Source of the DNA: UBA1381 sp964399965
GTDB lineage: Bacteria; Bacillota; Clostridia; UBA1381
DNA: 7,691 nt
Reading direction: 5' to 3'
Assembly (NCBI GenBank): GCA_964399965.1
Contig: CAYNRX010000057.1
Span: 1-7,691, forward strand
Below the pieces are notes generated by a model that was not told the DNA's origin, made no database searches, and worked only from the letters and a program-made list of their open reading frames with translations. Position numbers and translations under genes: made by a program. Shown here piece by piece: positions 1 through 4,835 of this stretch (position 1 is the first letter of the stretch; every line of letters starts with the position of its first letter).

Positions 1-6
1 TTTTCG

Positions 7-37
7 CAATTTTTGACGCGCATGTCGTCAAAAATTG
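7..37. repeat. Inverted repeat 1 (12-bp arms, 7-base loop)
   Basis: The arms CAATTTTTGACG (7-18) and CGTCAAAAATTG (26-37) are perfect reverse complements around a 7-base loop. A further 4 bp (TTTC 2-5 with GAAA 41-44) can pair outside a small internal loop. No T tract follows on either strand in the position an intrinsic terminator needs, so it reads as an intergenic palindromic repeat or a structured leader. It is the first of three consecutive palindromes before apbE. Confidence 0.7.
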
Positions 38-45
38 ATTGAAAT

Positions 46-64
46 TCGAGGGTTCAACCCTCGA
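46..64. repeat. Inverted repeat 2 (9-bp arms, single central base)
   Basis: This is a 19-base palindrome: TCGAGGGTT, a central C, then AACCCTCGA. In RNA it would form about a 7-bp stem with a 5-base loop. The GGTTCAA inside resembles a tRNA T-arm, but the loop is too short and no other tRNA arm is present, so I do not call a tRNA fragment. It starts nine bases after inverted repeat 1, suggesting parts of one composite element. Confidence 0.65.
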
Positions 65-82
65 GCTCCCCAGAACAAGGAA

Positions 83-116
83 ATAATTGTAAAACGCTGT
101 CGCGTTTTACAATTAT
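83..116. repeat. Inverted repeat 3 (15-bp perfect arms, 4-base loop)
   Basis: The arms ATAATTGTAAAACGC (83-97) and GCGTTTTACAATTAT (102-116) are perfect reverse complements around the tetraloop TGTC. It ends 19 bases before the GGAGG ribosome-binding site of apbE. No T run follows on the + strand, so it is not a standard terminator. It may be a mobile palindromic repeat, an mRNA-stabilising 5' hairpin of apbE, or a protein-binding site. Confidence 0.7.
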
Positions 117-148
117 CTAACTTTGATAAAGAAATGGAGGCCGAATAT

Positions 149-1135
149 TTGAGATACATTATTATTTTGCTGACAGCCGTGCTCTGCCTCTCCGGCTGTG
201 GTCAAAAAAGTGCGGAACGGTCGATATTCGCAATGGATACGGTGATGGATATACGAGCATACGGCGACAACGCTTCATCAGCTGTGGACGCTGCGGCAGA
301 AGAGATACGCAATTTAGAGCGTATATTCGACCGTGATGATGAAAGCAGCGATATATACAGGATAAATACCGCACAAACCTGTAATGTTAGTTCAGACTGC
401 GCTTACCTGCTTAACAGGGCAGCCGAAATAAGCGGTCTTACAGACGGCAGCTTCGATATGACTATGGCTCCGATAGCGGATCTGTGGGGATTTCACGGAC
501 AAAACTACCGCGTGCCTTCCGATGAGGAAATTCAGTCGGCTATGGGACAGATAGGCTGGGAAAAGGTATCGCAAAACGGTGATACGGTAACAAAGCCGGC
601 GGAAACAAAGCTCGATGCAGGAGGTATAGCCAAGGGCTACGCTTCGGAAAGAGCAGCGGAAATATTCAGGGATCATGGCATATCATCGGGTATGATATCG
701 CTGGGCGGCAACGTTCGGGCGGTCGGCAAACGGCCGGACGGAAAGCCATGGACAGTGGCGGTGCAGGATCCGCGGGATATTTCATCATACTTCTGCACGG
801 TGGAAGTGTCAAACGAAGCAGTCGTGACCTCGGGAGGATATCAACGTTATTTTGAAGAAAATGGCAAACGGTATCACCATATCCTTGATCCAAAAACCGG
901 CCGTCCGGCGGACAGCGGGCTCATTTCAGTCACCGTGGTGAGCAGCGATGGAACATTGGCTGATGGGCTTTCTACAGGGCTGTTCGTAATGGGAAAAGAA
1001 AAAGCCGCCGAATGCTGGAGAAGCAGCCGGGGCTTTGAGATGATTCTCGTCGATGAAGATGGCGGTATATATATAACCGAGGGACTTGAGGATCGCATTG
1101 AGAGCCGTGAACCATACAGCATAATACAAAGGTGA
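149..1135 (+). CDS. apbE: FAD:protein FMN transferase (ApbE lipoprotein)
   Basis: This enzyme uses FAD to attach FMN covalently to threonine or serine of target flavoproteins outside the membrane, such as RnfG/NqrC-type FMN-binding subunits. I place the start at TTG 149, 8 bases after GGAGG (136-140), although the frame stays open back to an ATG at 35. From this TTG the 328-aa product begins with a lipoprotein signal: a hydrophobic stretch (residues 3-14) and lipobox LSGC with Cys17 as lipidation site. An upstream start would bury that signal behind 38 residues translated from palindromic repeats. ApbE motifs follow in order: AMDT (28-31), LDAGGIAKGYA (155-165), SLGGN (184-188), SGGY (228-231), HHILDPKTGRPA (243-254) and DGLSTGLFVMG (272-282, where the metal-binding Asp and Thr/Ser normally lie). 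Length is normal. No partner flavoprotein or Rnf gene is visible, so the substrate is unknown. It is convergent with the exonuclease gene, 3 bp between stops. Confidence 0.93.
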   Translation: MRYIIILLTAVLCLSGCGQKSAERSIFAMDTVMDIRAYGDNASSAVDAAAEEIRNLERIFDRDDESSDIYRINTAQTCNVSSDCAYLLNRAAEISGLTDGSFDMTMAPIADLWGFHGQNYRVPSDEEIQSAMGQIGWEKVSQNGDTVTKPAETKLDAGGIAKGYASERAAEIFRDHGISSGMISLGGNVRAVGKRPDGKPWTVAVQDPRDISSYFCTVEVSNEAVVTSGGYQRYFEENGKRYHHILDPKTGRPADSGLISVTVVSSDGTLADGLSTGLFVMGKEKAAECWRSSRGFEMILVDEDGGIYITEGLEDRIESREPYSIIQR

Positions 1136-1138
1136 TCA

Positions 1139-1762
1139 TTACGCCTGCTCGGCGCAAGCGCTTTTTTGGTGCTTTTTGCGGCGTTTGGTGCACGGCTCCG
1201 AATATCCCGGCCATAACTGGCCAATGCCTATCTCGAAGCACTCCTCTATATCTGCCAGGCATTCCAGGGAATAATCCTCCATTATCCTCAAAAGCACGCT
1301 GGCACAGGCAAAAGCATCGTCCATTGCGTGGTGATGGGAAAATGTTATGCCCAAGGCTTCACAAAGCTTATTCAGCTTGTGGCTGGAAAGCTCCGGATAT
1401 GCAAGCTGCGACAGCTTGACGGTGCATATATACTTCAACGTAGGGTATTCAAGACCGAATAAATCAAGAGCGCAGCGCATGGCTCCGATATCAAAGCTGG
1501 CGTTGTGGGCAACGATCAGTTGGTTATCAACATAGGGCTTGACGTCGTCCCATACGTCTTTAAATCGCGGCTTATCCTTTACTTTGGAGGGAGTTATCCC
1601 GTGAATATATATGTTATAGTCGTTAAATTCAAACGGCTCGGGGCGGATAAGTATTTCTTTTTCCTCAACTATGCGGCTGTTTTTAACAACGCATATCCCC
1701 ATACTGCATATGCTTGACCATTTTGACGTGGCCGTTTCAAAATCTATTGCTGTAAAATCCAT
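1139..1762 (-). CDS. DnaQ-like DEDDh 3'-5' exonuclease
   Basis: This is a 207-aa stand-alone exonuclease of the RNase T/DnaQ (Pol III epsilon-like) superfamily, which removes nucleotides from DNA or RNA 3' ends using two metal ions. ExoI is DFET (Asp7, Glu9), ExoII is AHNASFD (85-91, Asp91), and ExoIII is HHAMDDA (144-150, with His144 and Asp149 as the probable catalytic pair), so all DEDDh residues appear intact. HGITP (54-58) is also typical of the family. The C-terminus (about 192-207) is a short Lys/Arg-rich tail with no added domain such as BRCT or a helicase. I chose ATG 1762 because AAAGG lies 10 bases upstream, while the longer reading from 1837 would begin inside the promoter -35 box. 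It is monocistronic with its own strong promoter. The family includes proofreading, repair and RNA-processing members; the role here cannot be read from sequence. Confidence 0.88.
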   Translation of the reverse strand: MDFTAIDFETATSKWSSICSMGICVVKNSRIVEEKEILIRPEPFEFNDYNIYIHGITPSKVKDKPRFKDVWDDVKPYVDNQLIVAHNASFDIGAMRCALDLFGLEYPTLKYICTVKLSQLAYPELSSHKLNKLCEALGITFSHHHAMDDAFACASVLLRIMEDYSLECLADIEECFEIGIGQLWPGYSEPCTKRRKKHQKSACAEQA

Positions 1763-1784
1763 TTGATCATAGCCTTTCTGTATC

Positions 1785-1798
1785 TGAACGATCATTCG
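1785..1798 (-). promoter_or_regulatory. Possible LexA/DinR-like operator
   Basis: On the - strand this reads CGAATGATCGTTCA. Compared with the Bacillus-type SOS box CGAACRNRYGTTYC it matches at 11 of 14 positions, with mismatches at positions 5, 8 and 14. It lies about 4-17 bases downstream of the predicted transcription start of the exonuclease gene, where a repressor could act. One mismatch is in a core half-site, so the site may be weak or coincidental. Confidence 0.25.
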
Positions 1799-1808
1799 TG
1801 ATATATAT

Positions 1809-1837
1809 ATTATACACCGAAAAGACAGTTTTGTCAA
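1809..1837 (-). promoter_or_regulatory. Sigma-A promoter of the exonuclease gene
   Basis: On the - strand there is a perfect -35 TTGACA (1832-1837), a 17-base spacer, and a perfect -10 TATAAT (1809-1814). Transcription should begin near 1802, giving a leader of about 40 bases before ATG 1762. This is the best promoter in the window. Confidence 0.85.
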
Positions 1838-1910
1838 TTCGCAAGTTTAAACGACCATATCGATCTGATCCCATCAAAAATTTTTCTCTGATGCTGCCAT
1901 AATTCAAATT

Positions 1911-2639
1911 TCACGCCAGCCGTTCCGCAATTATCGACCCTATATCCATAAGAGGCTCATTGGCAAGAGATATTACGTTCACACCATGGTTTTTACAAAA
2001 GTCCTTGATATTTCTCCAATCGGGATGCTTTTTTATATCTCCGTTAAAGCCAAGCAGATCCTTTTCCAGCAAACCCGAAGCTCCGCCTATAAAACCGTAC
2101 TCCATTCCTATTAGTTCCACATATCCCTGTTGTATTTTTAATACGTCGATACGCCCGTCTTTTTTGAGCGCATCATATATACCCGCGTCAGCCGTTATCA
2201 GCGCATTATCGGAAACAACGCAAACCGAGCATTTTGTATATCCCTGCTTTACCGATATAGTTTTCTTAAAATAATTCCGTATCGCTTTATCGGTATATTT
2301 CATATTGTGTATCAATACATCGCCTACAACTGCTGCGTTATAACCTATATCTCCCGGATATGCGCCGGCAGCCGCCAAATGGCCGCAAATAATACGCGAG
2401 TTGGGCAGGCTGCGGCTGTAGTAGGCACGAAATTCAGGAGCTGCCGCCATAAGTCCATCCGCCATTTTGCACAACGTTATATCGGGATGCCCGGATATGC
2501 TGTCATAGACCGCTGTATTTTGAGGGGCAAAAACTATTTTGAAGCCAAGGCTTTCCAGTGAAACTATCGTTTGCTGATATGTTCTGCGGTCTATAATAAC
2601 AGAATTTTTATATGAGCATTTATTCGCAGTAACCTCCAT
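1911..2639 (-). CDS. DUF6873-like GME-fold protein, function unknown
   Basis: The 242-aa protein resembles what I recall as the DUF6873 family, assigned to the guanidino-group-modifying-enzyme fold (arginine deiminase/DDAH superfamily, a five-bladed beta/alpha propeller). That family name is from memory and should be checked. Visible features are HPDI (51-54), KCSVCVVSDNALITADAGI (136-154, with a CxxC pair at 137 and 140), GFIGGASGLL (182-191), a second HPD (205-207) and NEPLMDIGSII (227-237). GME enzymes usually carry the nucleophilic Cys close to the C-terminus in a glycine-rich segment; the last Cys here is residue 215 and the C-terminal motif has none. It may be a non-catalytic or divergent member. 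There is no signal peptide or membrane segment, so it is probably cytosolic. Its ATG overlaps the cysK stop by one base (TAATG), implying translational coupling and a shared mRNA. No clear terminator follows the stop. Confidence 0.72.
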   Translation of the reverse strand: MEVTANKCSYKNSVIIDRRTYQQTIVSLESLGFKIVFAPQNTAVYDSISGHPDITLCKMADGLMAAAPEFRAYYSRSLPNSRIICGHLAAAGAYPGDIGYNAAVVGDVLIHNMKYTDKAIRNYFKKTISVKQGYTKCSVCVVSDNALITADAGIYDALKKDGRIDVLKIQQGYVELIGMEYGFIGGASGLLEKDLLGFNGDIKKHPDWRNIKDFCKNHGVNVISLANEPLMDIGSIIAERLA

Positions 2640-3568
2640 TATTCAAACAGCTCCGTTGACAGATATCTTTCCCCTGTATCCGGCATCAGGGCTACTATCA
2701 TTTTACCGTCATTTTCCGGCCGCATTGCTGCTTTTACAGCGGCTGCAGCGGCCGCTCCCGAGGAGATTCCGACCAATATCCCCTCTGTATGGGCTATCTC
2801 TTTGGCGCAGCTTATAGCAGCTGCGGTAGGTATTTTTATTATCTCATCATATACCGAGGTATCGAGAACATCGGGAATAAACCCGGCTCCTATCCCCTGT
2901 ATCCCATGCGCTCCCGGGGCTTCACCGGAAAGCACTGCCGACTCTGCCGGTTCAACGCCTATTATTTTTATGGAAGGATCCTGCGTTTTCAGATATCTGC
3001 CAACGCCGGTCACCGTTCCGCCGGTCCCTATCCCGGCCACGAAAATATCCACTTTATGACCACTGTCCTCCCATATCTCGGGTCCGGTAGTTACTTCATG
3101 CGCTGAGGGATTGGCCGGATTTTTAAACTGGCCCGGTATCACAGAGCCTTTTATTTCCCGATTCAATTCCTCTGCCTTTTCTATCGCTCCTCTCATACCC
3201 TTTTTCCCGTCAGTGAGGACTATTTCCGCTCCATAAGCCTTAAGAAGCTTGCGACGTTCTACGCTCATGGTCTCGGGCATCGTAAATATAACGCGGTAAC
3301 CGCGCAGTGCGCCGATAGCTGCCAGACCAATACCGGTGTTGCCGCTTGTTGGTTCAATTATCGTGTCGCCGGGTTTTGATAACAGTCCTCTTTTTTCGCA
3401 ATCGGCTATCATTGAATATGCAGCTCTGTCCTTGACGCTTCCCGCGGGATTGAACAGCTCCAGTTTGGCAACTATTTCCGTTGTAAGTCCGTGAAAATGC
3501 GAAAATCCCGCCATCATTAAAAGCGGCGTATGCCCGATAAGCTCCGTCATGCTGCTGTAAATTTTCAT
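2639..3568 (-). CDS. cysK: Cysteine synthase A (O-acetylserine sulfhydrylase)
   Basis: This PLP enzyme converts O-acetyl-L-serine and sulfide to L-cysteine and acetate in the cytosol. The 309 aa are the usual CysK length. Motifs: NPAGSVKDR (40-48) with PLP-binding Lys46; TSGNTG (74-79), the substrate loop; QFKNPANP (147-154); TTGPEIW (160-166); GTGGT (181-185), the PLP phosphate-binding loop; SSGAA (269-273); and PDTGERYLST (296-305). No CBS or other extra domain is present, favouring plain cysteine synthase over cystathionine beta-synthase. A related O-phosphoserine or beta-substitution specificity cannot be excluded. ATG 3568 follows GGAGG (complement of 3576-3580) by 7 bases. It is the first gene of a two-gene operon with the downstream GME-fold gene. 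No serine acetyltransferase gene (cysE) is in the window. The leader of about 50 bases is too short for a T-box or SAM riboswitch. Confidence 0.95.
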   Translation of the reverse strand: MKIYSSMTELIGHTPLLMMAGFSHFHGLTTEIVAKLELFNPAGSVKDRAAYSMIADCEKRGLLSKPGDTIIEPTSGNTGIGLAAIGALRGYRVIFTMPETMSVERRKLLKAYGAEIVLTDGKKGMRGAIEKAEELNREIKGSVIPGQFKNPANPSAHEVTTGPEIWEDSGHKVDIFVAGIGTGGTVTGVGRYLKTQDPSIKIIGVEPAESAVLSGEAPGAHGIQGIGAGFIPDVLDTSVYDEIIKIPTAAAISCAKEIAHTEGILVGISSGAAAAAAVKAAMRPENDGKMIVALMPDTGERYLSTELFE

Positions 3569-3625
3569 ATCTTTTCCTCCCTGCTTATCTATCGTAAATA
3601 TTTCTTATGATTTTAGTATGGATTA

Positions 3626-3654
3626 AGTATATCGCATTATGGGCTATTTGTCAA
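3626..3654 (-). promoter_or_regulatory. Sigma-A promoter of the cysK operon
   Basis: On the - strand: -35 TTGACA (3649-3654), a 17-base spacer, and -10 TATACT (3626-3631). The predicted start is near 3619, leaving about 50 bases of leader that end in GGGAGG before cysK. I see no obvious operator or riboswitch in the leader. Confidence 0.8.
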
Positions 3655-3695
3655 TAAATTTTAGACAAAGTTTATCATGGCAAAATAGAGAAACT

Positions 3696-3703
3696 CATAT
3701 ATT
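3696..3703 (+). promoter_or_regulatory. Possible sigma-E -10 element upstream of spoIID
   Basis: CATATATT differs from the sigma-E -10 consensus CATACAHT at one position (T for C at position 5) and lies 30 bases before the spoIID start. In Bacillus, spoIID is transcribed by mother-cell sigma-E. The -35 region (about 3672-3683) is a poor match, and AT-rich DNA gives such matches by chance. Confidence 0.27.
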
Positions 3704-3733
3704 TATAAACAACGACTAATAGAGGTGAGTTTC

Positions 3734-4666
3734 TTGAAAAAAATATTGGCTGTTATCTTGTTTTTCCTTGCCGTACTTATACTTGTTCCTTTTCTTGTTT
3801 TCCTTATTGGACGCCCGGACAAGAAAACGGATGAGGATAAGATCAACGTATATGTAGCAGATACAGAAAGTGTAGCGCAGATGAGCGTTACGGATTATCT
3901 TATAGGCGTAGTATCGGCAGAAATGCCGGCGAATTTTGATACCGAGGCTTTAAAAGCTCAAGCCGTAGCAGCAAGAAGTTATCTCTACGTCCATGCCTCG
4001 AAAGCGGACGAAGCGCATCACGGGGCTGCCGTATGTACCGACTCCACTCACTGCCAGGCCTGGATAAGCCGTGAACAGGCTATTGAAAACTGGGGCGGCG
4101 ACAGCGAGACTAATTACGAAAAAATACGCTCAGCCGTGACCTCGACCGCTAATGAAGTAGTAACCTATAATGGCGAGATCGCCGATGCTGTATTTCATTC
4201 GACTTCCTCTGGACGCACTGAAAATGCAGCCGACGTCTGGGGTTCGCCTGTGGAATATCTGGTGAGCGTTGATTCGCCGGGAGAAGAGCGGTCGCCGCGC
4301 TACACCTCGGAAGCATCGGTGTCGGAAGCTGATTTCATAGGCCGCATAAAGGAGGAATATCCCGAGGCTGATCGGTCTATGGCATTATTTACAAATGATG
4401 TGCGCAGCGAAGCGGGAGGTATCATCTCCGCAGATGTTTGCGGCGTGACTATCCCCGGAACGAAGCTAAGAAGCATTTTTGGCCTGCGTTCGACGAATTT
4501 TACACTGACGGATGATGGACAGATGATACATTTTTCTGTCAAGGGAAATGGCCACGGCGTCGGCATGAGCCAATACGGAGCCAATTACATGGCGTCAGAG
4601 GGGAACGACTACAAGGCCATACTAATGCATTATTATTCAGGAACAAAGGTTGAAAAAAGAAAATAA
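3734..4666 (+). CDS. spoIID: Stage II sporulation protein D (lytic transglycosylase)
   Basis: SpoIID is a membrane-anchored peptidoglycan lytic transglycosylase made in the mother cell. It works with SpoIIP and SpoIIM to drive forespore engulfment. I choose TTG 3734, 6 bases after AGAGGTG (3721-3727); the in-frame GTG at 3725 lies inside that Shine-Dalgarno sequence. The 310-aa product has a KK start and an N-terminal membrane anchor (about 4-25), then the SpoIID/LytB domain. GVVSAEMPA (58-66) holds the probable catalytic Glu63, followed by EALKAQAVAARSY (71-83). His95, Cys101, His106 and Cys107 match the spacing I recall for zinc ligands in clostridial SpoIID. STSSGRTENAADVWG and C-terminal GHGVGMSQYG (273-282) are family signatures. 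It is slightly shorter than B. subtilis SpoIID (about 343 aa). It stands alone, divergent from cysK, without the murA or spoIIQ neighbours seen in Bacillus. No + strand terminator is evident after it. LytB-type amidase enhancers are relatives, but the sequence fits SpoIID. Confidence 0.92.
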   Translation: MKKILAVILFFLAVLILVPFLVFLIGRPDKKTDEDKINVYVADTESVAQMSVTDYLIGVVSAEMPANFDTEALKAQAVAARSYLYVHASKADEAHHGAAVCTDSTHCQAWISREQAIENWGGDSETNYEKIRSAVTSTANEVVTYNGEIADAVFHSTSSGRTENAADVWGSPVEYLVSVDSPGEERSPRYTSEASVSEADFIGRIKEEYPEADRSMALFTNDVRSEAGGIISADVCGVTIPGTKLRSIFGLRSTNFTLTDDGQMIHFSVKGNGHGVGMSQYGANYMASEGNDYKAILMHYYSGTKVEKRK

Positions 4667-4758
4667 TAATATCGATAACCGGTGAGTGCGAAATTGGCCG
4701 ATCATACCTTGGGATTCTGTCCATTCGATGTATTGGGGCTAAAAACATCTAAACCAAT

Positions 4759-4804
4759 AAAAAAGAGCGTCACAGCTCACCCCAATCGGGTGAGCTGTGA
4801 CGCT
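4759..4804 (-). terminator. Rho-independent terminator of the two-component operon
   Basis: The arms AGCGTCACAGCTCACCC (4766-4782) and GGGTGAGCTGTGACGCT (4788-4804) form a perfect 17-bp stem with a 5-base loop. On the - strand it is followed by C and then six T (complement of 4759-4764). It begins 31 bases after the kinase stop codon. On the + strand no T tract follows, so it should terminate only the kinase transcript efficiently, though it may also stabilise the spoIID mRNA 3' end. Confidence 0.9.
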
Positions 4805-4835
4805 ATGAAGGTATTTCCGCGTTTTGCTATAGAAA

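Noticed and set aside
46..70. tRNA T-arm-like GGTTCAA sequence
   Set aside because: The symmetric palindrome gives a 5-base rather than 7-base loop, and no anticodon, D or acceptor arm is found on either side.
35..148. N-terminal extension of ApbE from ATG 35
   Set aside because: It is translated from palindromic repeats, has no good ribosome-binding site, and would hide the lipoprotein signal that starts at TTG 149, where GGAGG is ideally placed.
1151..1177. Possible + strand terminator for apbE inside the 3' end of the exonuclease gene
   Set aside because: GC-rich bases followed by T runs are present, but the best stem is only about 6 bp with a wobble pair. The T runs also read as Lys/Arg codons of the opposite gene.
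874..1262. Long - strand open frames opposite apbE
   Set aside because: They are antisense shadows of well-supported genes, with no family resemblance and no ribosome-binding sites.
1801..1814. AT dinucleotide run as a microsatellite
   Set aside because: It is short and explained by the -10 region and transcription start of the exonuclease promoter.
1763..1837. Longer start for the exonuclease (ATG 1837)
   Set aside because: It would begin inside the -35 box of a consensus promoter and add 25 residues unlike the family N-terminus.
1859..1905. Terminator for the cysK operon after the GME-fold gene
   Set aside because: CATCA/TGATG with an A5T5 tract can fold, but the stem is only 5 bp and no T tract follows it on the - strand.
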